From: Mesoterricola sediminis
GTDB lineage: Bacteria; Acidobacteriota; Holophagae; Holophagales; Holophagaceae
Reading direction: 5' to 3'
DNA length: 64,000 nt
Assembly: GCF_030295425.1 (NCBI RefSeq)
Contig: NZ_AP027081.1
Span: 2,420,965-2,484,964 of the forward strand
Below, in pieces: positions 52,666 to 60,187 of this stretch (position 1 is its first letter; each line of letters begins with the position of its first letter). Position numbers and translations under genes: made by a program. The notes below the pieces were generated by a model, which saw nothing but the letters and a program-made list of their open reading frames with translations, was not told the DNA's origin and did no database searches.

Positions 52666-54477
52666 TCACCGGCGGAAGATGAGTCCTTCGGCCTTGCGCA
52701 GCTTCCCCTCGAAGCGGAGGAAATCGGCCCAGCCCACCACCTGCACGAAGCCGGTGGCCTCCGGCGGGAAGGGGCAGACCGCCTGCAGGTGGCACTGGAA
52801 GGCCCGCCGCCGGCGGCCCAGGGGGTCCAGCCAGGCGCCCCGCATCCGCACCACGAGCAGCAGGACGGGGCGTTCGGTGGCGTAGTACACGGCCTTGCAC
52901 ACCAGGTGGGCCTCGCCGACGCGGGGATCGGCCTGGCACACCCGCAGGATCTCCCGCAACTCCGGCGGCGCGAAGGGATGGGGTTCCAGGGGATCCCCCA
53001 GGGAGGCGCCCTCCCGCTCGCGCCGGATGCGCTCCACCAGCAGGGCGGCCCGGAGCCCACGGTCGGCCTCCCGGTCCGCACCGTCCTCGTCGCCCCGCTT
53101 CCGGAGCTGGTGGGCCAGCAGTTCGTGGCAGGCCGGCGCGAGGAGGGGGTCCAGGCGGAGCACCTCCTCGGCCTCCACGGCCGCATGGTGATCCCGGCCG
53201 CGCTGGAGGGCCCTGCGGGCGGCCAGGAAGGGACCCAGTCCGTCCAGGGGCCGGGAGGCCCGGTACATGCCCAGCAGGTGATCGAATTCGTGCCAGGGCG
53301 CATGGTCGAAGGCTTCGCACAGGTACGCGGGCGCATCGGGGTGATCCGGGAAGGTGCCGCGCAGGTGCGCGGTTCGCGCCGCGAAGCGGTCGGCGGCCGC
53401 GGCCCGTTCCTGTTCCTGGAGGGCGAGGGCCTCGGCGATGCGCGCCCGCCAAGCCGCCTCCACCTCCTGCGCCAGCGCCGTGCCCGCCAGCAGCTCGAGG
53501 AAGGCCGGCGACGCCGGCGGCAGGGGCGCCTGGGGTTCCACCCCCAGGACCTGGAGCCTCAGGCGCAGGAGCGGAGGCGATTCCCGCTGGTACCCGTCCA
53601 GGGCCAGCTCGAGGAGACGGCCCGCCCCTTCGGGCAGCCGGCGGAGCCGTTCCAGGGCGTCCAGGTGGAGGTCCTCCGGCAGGCCCTCCCCCGTTTCCAG
53701 CCGCAGATCCCACCGGTCGAAGACCCGGCGCTTGACCAGGGGCTGGAGGATGGCGAGCCTGCAAAGGGCCCGGCCCCAGGTGGCGGCGCCGTGCGCATCG
53801 GCGACGGTCCGGTCCGCCTGGACGAAGGACTGGGCGAGGAAGGGCTGGAAGGCGAGCAGGGCCCGCCGCGAGAACCAACGGACGACGACGAAGGCCCAGG
53901 GCTGCCAGCCCCCGGCCTGGGCCCGGTCCGTCTCCCGGCGCAGCACGCGGTACCAGAACGAGGCCAGGCGCTTGATCTGGAGGTTGAGCCAGCCGTTGAG
54001 ATCGGACCAGAAGATGGTCTCCCAGGCCACCAGTGCCTGGAATTCCCGCAGGCTGAGGGCCAGCATGGGGAAGACCCCCACGTGCCAGTGGTAGCGGCAC
54101 CATCCGAAAATGCCGCCGGCGGGCACCCCGGTCAGTTCCGCGGTGTAGGCGTCCGGAGCCAGGAGGACCCGGGGCTGCCGCGGCCCTTGCCAGGCCTGCC
54201 GGGCCTGGGCCAGGACGGCGAAGAGGCCGGGGGCCTCCTCCTCCGTGATCCCGCGCCCCGGGGGCCGGCGGAAGGTGGCGACGCAGGCGGCCAGGGCGGT
54301 CGACCCAAGGACCAGGAAGCTCACGCCCACAGGCCAAGCGATGAGCCGGAGCCATCCCGGGACCCGAACCAGGAGGGCCGAACCGACACCCAGGAGAAGG
54401 GCCATGCCCGCCAGGGGCGCCAGGGCCCCCAGGGTGAACAGGAGGGCGGAACGGAAGCGATCTTCAATCCAGCTCAA
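52666..54477 (-). CDS. M48-like membrane protein lacking the zinc motif
   Basis: 603 residues from a TTG start at 54477 with AGAGG eight bases upstream. Two N-terminal helices (LFTLGALAPLAGMALLLGV, LRLIAWPVGVSFLVLGSTAL) are followed by the M48 pattern RVLLAPDAYTAELTGVPAGGIFGW, then LSLREFQALVAWETIFWSDLNGWL. In active members the latter reads HExxH; here it is W152-E-T-I-F156, and the later ExD site is Q220-A-D. The rest is a long, helical, Ala/Arg/Leu-rich region with TPR-like repeats (residues about 380-560). A catalytically dead member with a possible scaffold role is the likely reading. Confidence 0.75.
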   Translation of the reverse strand: MSWIEDRFRSALLFTLGALAPLAGMALLLGVGSALLVRVPGWLRLIAWPVGVSFLVLGSTALAACVATFRRPPGRGITEEEAPGLFAVLAQARQAWQGPRQPRVLLAPDAYTAELTGVPAGGIFGWCRYHWHVGVFPMLALSLREFQALVAWETIFWSDLNGWLNLQIKRLASFWYRVLRRETDRAQAGGWQPWAFVVVRWFSRRALLAFQPFLAQSFVQADRTVADAHGAATWGRALCRLAILQPLVKRRVFDRWDLRLETGEGLPEDLHLDALERLRRLPEGAGRLLELALDGYQRESPPLLRLRLQVLGVEPQAPLPPASPAFLELLAGTALAQEVEAAWRARIAEALALQEQERAAAADRFAARTAHLRGTFPDHPDAPAYLCEAFDHAPWHEFDHLLGMYRASRPLDGLGPFLAARRALQRGRDHHAAVEAEEVLRLDPLLAPACHELLAHQLRKRGDEDGADREADRGLRAALLVERIRREREGASLGDPLEPHPFAPPELREILRVCQADPRVGEAHLVCKAVYYATERPVLLLVVRMRGAWLDPLGRRRRAFQCHLQAVCPFPPEATGFVQVVGWADFLRFEGKLRKAEGLIFRR

Positions 54478-54698
54478 TTGATTAACCTCTTATATCAGAA
54501 TGAGCCAGCGTGCTCCCTTCGCAAGCGGAAAGTCCCGAGTTAAACCTTTCAACGATCCACGGGTCCATGAAGGGCAGATTGCATAACGGAGACCTCCTGC
54601 CCCGCGCCCACCCCGCCCGTCCCGCACCGACCCCGCCCTGCCCGGCCTCCGCGCCGGGGGTCCGGCCCGTGTTTGGGGATGAACGGTTTAGGGCACGC

Positions 54699-54727
54699 TT
54701 GGACCCCGTGTAACTTCTGTGTTAACT
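54699..54727 (+). promoter_or_regulatory. Candidate promoter of the sphingolipid cluster
   Basis: TTGGAC (54699-54704) followed after 17 bases by TTAACT (54722-54727), 24 bases before the chosen start of the first gene. The -35 agrees with the consensus at five of six positions, the -10 at three. Confidence 0.35.
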
Positions 54728-54750
54728 TGATGAAAATTCGAGGTGGGATG

Positions 54751-56004
54751 ATGACTTCCAAGCCCCATGGATCCGGGATGGCCCTAGGCCAGCCGGACGC
54801 CAATGTCCGGCCCAGTATCCTGGACAAGTGCACGGCCTTCCGGATTCCGGACGAACTCAAGGCCGGCGGGCTCTACCCCTACCACCGGATCATCGAGACG
54901 GGGCAGGACACCGAAGTGCAGGTGAATGGCCGCAAGATGCTGATGCTCGGCTCCAATTCCTACCTGGAGCTCACGACCCACCCCCGCATCAAGGAACGGG
55001 CCGCCGAGGCGGTCCGCCAGTACGGCACGGGCTGCGCCGGCAGCCGCTTCCTGAACGGCACCCTGCCCATCCACGTGGAGCTGGAGCGCAAGCTCGCCGA
55101 CCTCGTGGGCAAGGAGGCCGCCCTCGTCTTCCCCACCGGGTTCCAGACCAACACCGGCGTGATCTCCAGCCTGGTCCACAAGGGCGAGTACATCATCGGG
55201 GACAAGTACATCCACGCCTGCATCATGGACGGGTGCCAGCTCAGCCACGGCCAGCTGCTCCGCTACGACCACAACAACATGGCCGACCTGGAGGAGAAGC
55301 TCTCCCGCCTCCCCGAGGGCGCCGGCAAGCTCATCGTCACGGACGGCGTCTTCTCGATGGAAGGTGACATCTGCAACCTTCCCGGCATCACGGAGCTCGC
55401 GGCCCGCTACGGCGCCCAGGTGATGGTGGACGACGCCCACGGCATCGGCGTCCTCGGCCCCCAGGGCCGCGGGACCGCGGCCCACTTCGGCCTCACGGAC
55501 GAGGTGGACCTCATCATGGGCACCTTCTCCAAGTCCCTCGCGGCCATCGGCGGCTTCATCGCGGGCACGGAGCGGACCATCAACTACCTGATGCACATGG
55601 CCCGCCCCTACATGTTCTCCGCCTCCGCCTCCCCCGCCAGCGTCGCCGCGGTGCTCGCGGCCCTGGAGGTCATGGAGGAGGAGTCCTGGCGCATCGAGCG
55701 CCTCTGGGAGAACACCCGCTTCCTCAAGCAGGGCTTCGACGAGCTCGGCTTCGACACGGGCGACAGCGAGACGCCGGTCATCCCCATCCTGGTGGGCGAG
55801 TTCGAGACCTGCCTGAAGATGTGGCACTTCCTCCAGGAGGAGGGGATCTTCGTGAACCCCGTCGTGCCTCCCGGCGTGCCTCCCGGTCGCAGCCTCATCC
55901 GCATCTCGGTCACCGCCGGCCACACCCGGGAACAGCTCGCCTGGGCCCTGGAGGTCTTCCGGAAGGCCGGGCGCCACTTCGGCCTCATCGAGCTCGGCGC
56001 GTGA
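54751..56004 (+). CDS. spt: Serine palmitoyltransferase
   Basis: 417 residues from the ATG at 54751, with GAGG seven bases upstream; an ATG one codon earlier is possible. PLP enzyme of the alpha-oxoamine synthase family: YGTGCAGSRFLNGTLPIH, the Asp/His pair in VMVDDAHGIGVLGPQG and the PLP Lys in IMGTFSKSLAAIGGFIAG. This family also contains the biotin enzyme BioF and 2-amino-3-ketobutyrate ligase; the choice of serine palmitoyltransferase rests on the next genes, which match the known bacterial ceramide pathway. Product would be 3-oxosphinganine from serine and an acyl thioester. Its stop overlaps the next gene. Confidence 0.9.
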   Translation: MTSKPHGSGMALGQPDANVRPSILDKCTAFRIPDELKAGGLYPYHRIIETGQDTEVQVNGRKMLMLGSNSYLELTTHPRIKERAAEAVRQYGTGCAGSRFLNGTLPIHVELERKLADLVGKEAALVFPTGFQTNTGVISSLVHKGEYIIGDKYIHACIMDGCQLSHGQLLRYDHNNMADLEEKLSRLPEGAGKLIVTDGVFSMEGDICNLPGITELAARYGAQVMVDDAHGIGVLGPQGRGTAAHFGLTDEVDLIMGTFSKSLAAIGGFIAGTERTINYLMHMARPYMFSASASPASVAAVLAALEVMEEESWRIERLWENTRFLKQGFDELGFDTGDSETPVIPILVGEFETCLKMWHFLQEEGIFVNPVVPPGVPPGRSLIRISVTAGHTREQLAWALEVFRKAGRHFGLIELGA

Positions 56005-57137
56005 GTTCGGCCGTCCAGGTCAGGCCCGCCGCGGGCCCGGCGGACATCGATGCCTTCATCCGGTTCCCCTACCGGCTCCACCGGGACCAGCCCCACTGGG
56101 TCCCCCCGCTCCTCATGGAGCGCCGGGACTTCATGAACCCGCTCAAGAACCCGCTGTACGAGTACGCCTCCGTCCAGCCCTTCCTCGCCGAGCGGGACGG
56201 GCGCGTCGTGGGCACGGTGGCCGCCGTGGCCAACGCGCGGTACGGCCAGTTCCACCCCGACGAGACCCACGTGGGGTTCTTCGGCCTGTTCGAGTGCGAG
56301 GACGACCCGGGGACGGCCCAGGCCCTCCTGGACGCGGCCTGCGCCTGGCTCGGGGAGCGCGGGTTCACCGTGGCCCGGGGTCCCGTGAATCTCACCACCA
56401 ACGACATCCTGGGCGTCCTCATCGACGGGTTCGGCGAGGACAACGCCATCATGATGCCCTACAACCCCGCCTACTACGGCCCGCTCCTCGAGAACGCCGG
56501 CTGCGCGAAGGCCAAGGACGTCTACGCCTACTACCTGGCCCGCAAGGACGCGGGGCCCCGCCTGGGGCGCATCGCCGCCAGGCTGGAGCGGGAGGGCGCC
56601 CTCCGGATCCGTCCCATCGACATGAAGCGCTGGCGGCAGGAGCTCGACTTCGTGCGGGACACCTACAACAAGGCCTGGTCGCGCAACTGGGGCTTCGTGC
56701 CCTGGACGGACCGGGAACTGGCCTTCATCGCCACCGAGCTCAAGCCCCTCGTCGATCCCCGCTTCGCCTTCGTCGGCGAAGTCGCGGGCGAGCCTGCCGG
56801 GTTCATCGTCAGCGTGCCCGACGCCAACGAGGCCCTGAAGCTCGCCAAGGGCCGCCTCCTGCCGACGGGTCTCCTGAAGATCCTGTGGAAGCTCAAGGTC
56901 CAGGGCTGCCGGAACCTCCGGACCATGATCATGGGCGTCCTGCCCGAGCACCGGAACCGGGGGCTGGACCTCCTGCTGATCCACCACACGGTCCAGAACG
57001 CCATGCCGACCCAGTACCAGGGCTCCGAGCTGGGCTGGATCCTGGAGGACAACCACGCCCTCATCAGCCCCCTCGAGCAGCTGAAGGCGAAGCGGACCAA
57101 GACCTACCGGGTCTACGACAGGCCCTGCCGGAGCTAG
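56001..57137 (+). CDS. bcerS: Bacterial ceramide synthase-type N-acyltransferase
   Basis: 378 residues from the GTG at 56001 that overlaps the spt stop (GTGA). A GNAT-fold double domain with the features of the bacterial ceramide synthase family described in Caulobacter: FIRFPYRLHRDQPHWVPPLLMERRDFM, ARGPVNLTTNDILGVLIDGFG, MMPYNPAYYGPLLENAGCAKAKDVYAYY and the C-terminal TMIMGVLPEHRNRGLDLLL acyl-CoA site. It would N-acylate 3-oxosphinganine. Gene order and overlap support the role strongly, although the family has also been annotated as a generic N-acetyltransferase. Confidence 0.87.
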   Translation: MSSAVQVRPAAGPADIDAFIRFPYRLHRDQPHWVPPLLMERRDFMNPLKNPLYEYASVQPFLAERDGRVVGTVAAVANARYGQFHPDETHVGFFGLFECEDDPGTAQALLDAACAWLGERGFTVARGPVNLTTNDILGVLIDGFGEDNAIMMPYNPAYYGPLLENAGCAKAKDVYAYYLARKDAGPRLGRIAARLEREGALRIRPIDMKRWRQELDFVRDTYNKAWSRNWGFVPWTDRELAFIATELKPLVDPRFAFVGEVAGEPAGFIVSVPDANEALKLAKGRLLPTGLLKILWKLKVQGCRNLRTMIMGVLPEHRNRGLDLLLIHHTVQNAMPTQYQGSELGWILEDNHALISPLEQLKAKRTKTYRVYDRPCRS

Positions 57138-57139
57138 GC

Positions 57140-58108
57140 ATGGAGATCCTGGTCACCGGCGGCCACGGCTTCATCGGCTCCCACCTGTGCGAGCGGCTCG
57201 CCGCCCAGGGCCACACCGTGCGCCTCCTGGCGCGGCCCGGCGCCGACCTGGGCCGGGTCGCCCGCCTCGGCCTGCGGGTGGTCCCCGGCGACCTCGCCGA
57301 CGGCACCGGCCTCCGGGAGGCCGCCGCCGGCGTCCAGCAGGTCTTCCACCTGGCGGGCGCCCTCAAGGGCTTCGGCCCCGCCGACCTGCTCCGGGTCAAC
57401 CGGGACGGGACCCGCCGGCTCCTGGACGCCTGCCCCCCGGACCTGGGGCGGTTTGTGCTGGTCTCCTCCCTGGCCGCCGCGGGCCCCAGCCCCGGCGGCC
57501 CCAGCCCCCGGCCCGGGGAGGCGCCCGAGGCGCCCCTCACCTGGTACGGCGCCAGCAAGCTCGAAGGCGAAAGGGCCGTCCTGGCCTCGGGCCTGCCCAG
57601 CGTCATCGTGCGCCCCCCCGTGGTCTTCGGCCCGGGCGACCGGGACGTGTTCACCTACTTCCGCATCGCCCAGCGCGGCCTGCTGCCGGTGCCCGGCGAC
57701 CGGGAGCGCCATTATTCGATCATCTATGCGCCGGACCTGGCCGAAGGCATCCTGGCCGCCGCCGGGGCCCCCCTGCCGTCGGGCACGGTGCTGCCCCTCG
57801 TCAATCCCCGGCCCGTCACCTGGACGGACCTGGGCCGCCACATCGCCGCCGCCCTCGGGCGGAAGGGCCGCGTCCTGCCCCTCCCCCCGGCCCTCCTCTG
57901 GCTGGCGGGACAAGCCGCCTTCCTGGTGGACCGGATCCGCGGCGAGGCGGGGATCTTCAGCCCCCAGAAGGTCGTGGAAATGCTCGCCCCCGGCTGGGTC
58001 GCCAGCGGAGAGCCGGCCCGGACCCTCCTGGGCTGGGTCCCGCCCACCCCCCTGGACACCGCCCTGGCCCACACCGTCCGGTGGTACCGTGACCACGGCT
58101 GGCTCTGA
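57140..58108 (+). CDS. cerR: NAD-dependent epimerase-type reductase, probable ceramide reductase CerR
   Basis: 322 residues of the extended short-chain dehydrogenase type. The Rossmann start is ILVTGGHGFIGSHLCERLA, the catalytic Ser region VLVSSLAAAGPSPGG, and the Tyr-Lys pair is in LTWYGASKLEGERAVL. The C-terminal KRGLLPVPGDRERHYS-like region and WTDLGRHIAAALG match the epimerase family. The bacterial ceramide pathway uses such an enzyme to reduce 3-oxoceramide. It begins two bases after the acyltransferase stop and overlaps the next gene. Confidence 0.85.
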   Translation: MEILVTGGHGFIGSHLCERLAAQGHTVRLLARPGADLGRVARLGLRVVPGDLADGTGLREAAAGVQQVFHLAGALKGFGPADLLRVNRDGTRRLLDACPPDLGRFVLVSSLAAAGPSPGGPSPRPGEAPEAPLTWYGASKLEGERAVLASGLPSVIVRPPVVFGPGDRDVFTYFRIAQRGLLPVPGDRERHYSIIYAPDLAEGILAAAGAPLPSGTVLPLVNPRPVTWTDLGRHIAAALGRKGRVLPLPPALLWLAGQAAFLVDRIRGEAGIFSPQKVVEMLAPGWVASGEPARTLLGWVPPTPLDTALAHTVRWYRDHGWL

Positions 58109-58985
58109 GCGCCCCTTCGGCCTGGACGGGCCCCTCGGCGTCTGGCGCCCCATGGAGCGCTGGATCGTGGGCTACGCCCTGGTCACCCTGCCCTTCCTCG
58201 CCTGGGGCGCCCTGCGGGGAAACCCCGCCTGCCTGCGCGAACTGGGGGTGAGCGCCGCCGCCGCCGGCGGCTGCCTGCTCCTGGCCTGGCTCACCCGGAC
58301 CACGCGGCGCGCCCTCCCCCTCGTGCTCCGCCTCTTCTCGGCGCCCATCGCCTACTGGTTCTTCTACCACCAGATCGAGACGATCTGGCCCCTGCTGTGG
58401 CACGCCCCCCTGGACGACCTGCTGGTCCGCGCCGACCAGGCCCTGTTCGGGTGCCAGCCCTCGTACGCCTTCCGGGCGGCCGTCCCCAGCCGGGCCCTTT
58501 CCGAACTGCTGTGCTTCGCCTACCTGGCCTACTACTTCTTCAGCCCCATCGTGGGTTTCGGCGCCCTCCTGACCCGCGGCTACCGCACCGCGGAGCGGAT
58601 CCTGGCCTCGGCCACGGGCACCTTCCTCCTCTGCTACGCCTTCTTCTGGCTCGTGCCGACGGTGGGCCCCCACTTCTGGTTCCCGCCCCACCTGGGCCCG
58701 CGCCTCTACGACGGCTGGATCTCCAACCACGCCCTCTTCTTCTTCACCGGCGGCGGCGAGATCCGGGGCGGCGCCTTCCCCAGCAGCCACATCGCCGTGG
58801 CCACCCTCTTCACCCTCTGGGCGCGGCGGGAGGTGCCCTTCCTCTTCCCCTTCCTGGCCACGGTGACGGCCCTGATGCTGCCCGCCGTCATCTACCTCCA
58901 CGCCCATTACGTCCTGGACGTGCCCTTCGGCCTCGCGGCCGGCGTCCTGGCCTACCTCCTCAGCCGCCGCTGGCTGCGCGCCTGA
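58089..58985 (+). CDS. PAP2-type, Aur1-like membrane enzyme
   Basis: 298 residues from the GTG at 58089, which overlaps the end of cerR by 20 bases; the ATG at 58152 is an alternative and would remove 21 residues. Six or so membrane helices. The PAP2 signature is retained in GGAFPSSHIAVATLF (motif 2) and YLHAHYVLDVPFGLAAGVLA (motif 3). The first motif is not the classical KxxxxxxRP, as in the inositol-phosphotransferase branch (Aur1/Ipt1). Placed in a ceramide cluster, it could move a phospho-headgroup onto ceramide or dephosphorylate a long-chain base; the choice is open. Confidence 0.78.
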   Translation: MTTAGSERPFGLDGPLGVWRPMERWIVGYALVTLPFLAWGALRGNPACLRELGVSAAAAGGCLLLAWLTRTTRRALPLVLRLFSAPIAYWFFYHQIETIWPLLWHAPLDDLLVRADQALFGCQPSYAFRAAVPSRALSELLCFAYLAYYFFSPIVGFGALLTRGYRTAERILASATGTFLLCYAFFWLVPTVGPHFWFPPHLGPRLYDGWISNHALFFFTGGGEIRGGAFPSSHIAVATLFTLWARREVPFLFPFLATVTALMLPAVIYLHAHYVLDVPFGLAAGVLAYLLSRRWLRA

Positions 58986-59022
58986 ACCCTTCGCCGGCGG
59001 CCTCCCCTCCCTGGGGCCTTCC

Positions 59023-59754
59023 ATGAAACGCGTCCTGACGTTCGCCCTGATCACCCTCCTGGTCCTCGTCGCCCTGGTCGTCGGGGGGGCCTGGCTGGCC
59101 CGCAAAGGGATGTCCCCCCTCGTGGACGGCCAGACCCTCGCCGGCGGGCGGGTCCTCGTCGCCGTGGACCCCACGAGCCCCATGCCCGTGGCCGCCTACC
59201 TGCTGCGCCTGGACGACGGGAAGGTCGCCCTGGTGGACGCGGGCATGGACCCCCAGGCCCGGGCCGTCCGCGGGGCCCTCGCGCGCCTCGGGGCCTCCGA
59301 GGCCGACGTGGTGGCCGTCTTCCTGACCCACGTCCACGGGGACCACGCCGGGGGCCTCCCCGCCTTTCCCCGCGCGGTCCGCTACCGCATGGACGTCCCC
59401 GGGGCCCCGGCGCCGGCGGGTTCCACCGCCCGCCGCCTGGGCGATGGCGAGACCGTCACCCTGGGCGGGAACCCCGTCCAGGCCTTCGCCGTCCCCGGCC
59501 ACACCCCGGAGAGCGGCGCCTTCCTCGCCTTCGGGGTGCTCTTCCTGGGCGACGCCGCGGCGGGCCAGTACAACGGCCGGATCGGCGGCCCGCCTCCCTT
59601 CGTCTCGACGGACCGCAAGCGGGGCCAGGCCTCCCTCAGGGCCCTGGCCGCCCGGCTCAAGGCCGCGGGCGCGCAGGTGGACGCCCTCGCCTTCGGCCAC
59701 CAGGGCCCCCTGAAGGGCCTGGACCCCCTGCTGGCCTGGGCGCACATCTCCTGA
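59023..59754 (+). CDS. Membrane-anchored metallo-beta-lactamase-fold hydrolase
   Basis: 243 residues with an N-terminal hydrophobic helix (VLTFALITLLVLVALVVGGAW). The zinc motif is FLTHVHGDHAGGLPAF (HxHxDH), followed by VPGHTPESGAFLAFG, FLGDAAAGQY and the C-terminal His in ALAFGHQGPLKG. The fold covers lipid and lactone hydrolases; here the position after the ceramide genes suggests a role in the same lipid pathway or its turnover. The ribosome-binding site is weak and the gap to the upstream gene is 37 bases, so membership of the operon is likely but not certain. Confidence 0.8.
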   Translation: MKRVLTFALITLLVLVALVVGGAWLARKGMSPLVDGQTLAGGRVLVAVDPTSPMPVAAYLLRLDDGKVALVDAGMDPQARAVRGALARLGASEADVVAVFLTHVHGDHAGGLPAFPRAVRYRMDVPGAPAPAGSTARRLGDGETVTLGGNPVQAFAVPGHTPESGAFLAFGVLFLGDAAAGQYNGRIGGPPPFVSTDRKRGQASLRALAARLKAAGAQVDALAFGHQGPLKGLDPLLAWAHIS

Positions 59755-59924
59755 ACCCGGATCCAGGAGTCGAGGACCTGAAAGGGAAGTTGCACCGTTC
59801 GTAAGATCCGATTTTCCTAGTGTTGTCGAGACAGATCTGTCCTCCGCCTGTCCCCATCTCCCCCCTGGTGGGAGCCCTTCAGCCGAGTCCTGGCTTTCGA
59901 ATGAAGCAGCCTGCTGAAGCCAAA

Positions 59925-60077
59925 TCCCCGTTCATCCTGCCCATCTGCGTTCATCCCCGTTTCCGCAGGGCCAGGAAAGGCGTGGGTCGGCGCGTGCAGG
60001 TCAGGCGTGCACCTGCCCGACCCATGGCTGGCCCTGCGGAAACGGGGATGAACGCAGATGGGCAGGATGAACGGGGA
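59925..60077. repeat. Long palindromic element, 50-bp perfect arms
   Basis: Arms 59925-59974 and 60028-60077 are exact reverse complements of 50 bases, with a 53-base spacer that has its own inverted pairs (GGGTCGG/CCGACCC and GCAGGT/ACCTGC). The arms contain CGGGGATGAACGCAGATGG and GGCCCTGCGGAAA, related to the element at 21278-21410 (GGATGAACGCCGATGG, GGCCCTGCG). The surrounding 433 bases (59755-60187) hold no gene. Confidence 0.8.
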
Positions 60078-60168
60078 TGGCCCTGATCCAACCTTCACCC
60101 TGGCCTCAGCCGGGATGCCTGTTCGAGTCGAGCCCTATACATTGCAGCATCCAGGATCAGGGCCATCC
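60075..60168. repeat. 15-bp inverted repeat overlapping the long palindrome
   Basis: GGATGGCCCTGATCC (60075-60089) and GGATCAGGGCCATCC (60154-60168) are exact complements with a 64-base spacer. The right copy is followed by CGCGTTCATCG, which resembles part of the long-palindrome arm. The two overlapping structures suggest a composite repeat. Confidence 0.65.
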
Positions 60169-60187
60169 GCGTTCATCGCGCCCCGGC

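Noticed and set aside
54478-54698. A gene between the M48-like and spt genes
   Set aside because: No frame longer than about 65 codons with plausible start and codon bias; it is better read as two promoter regions.
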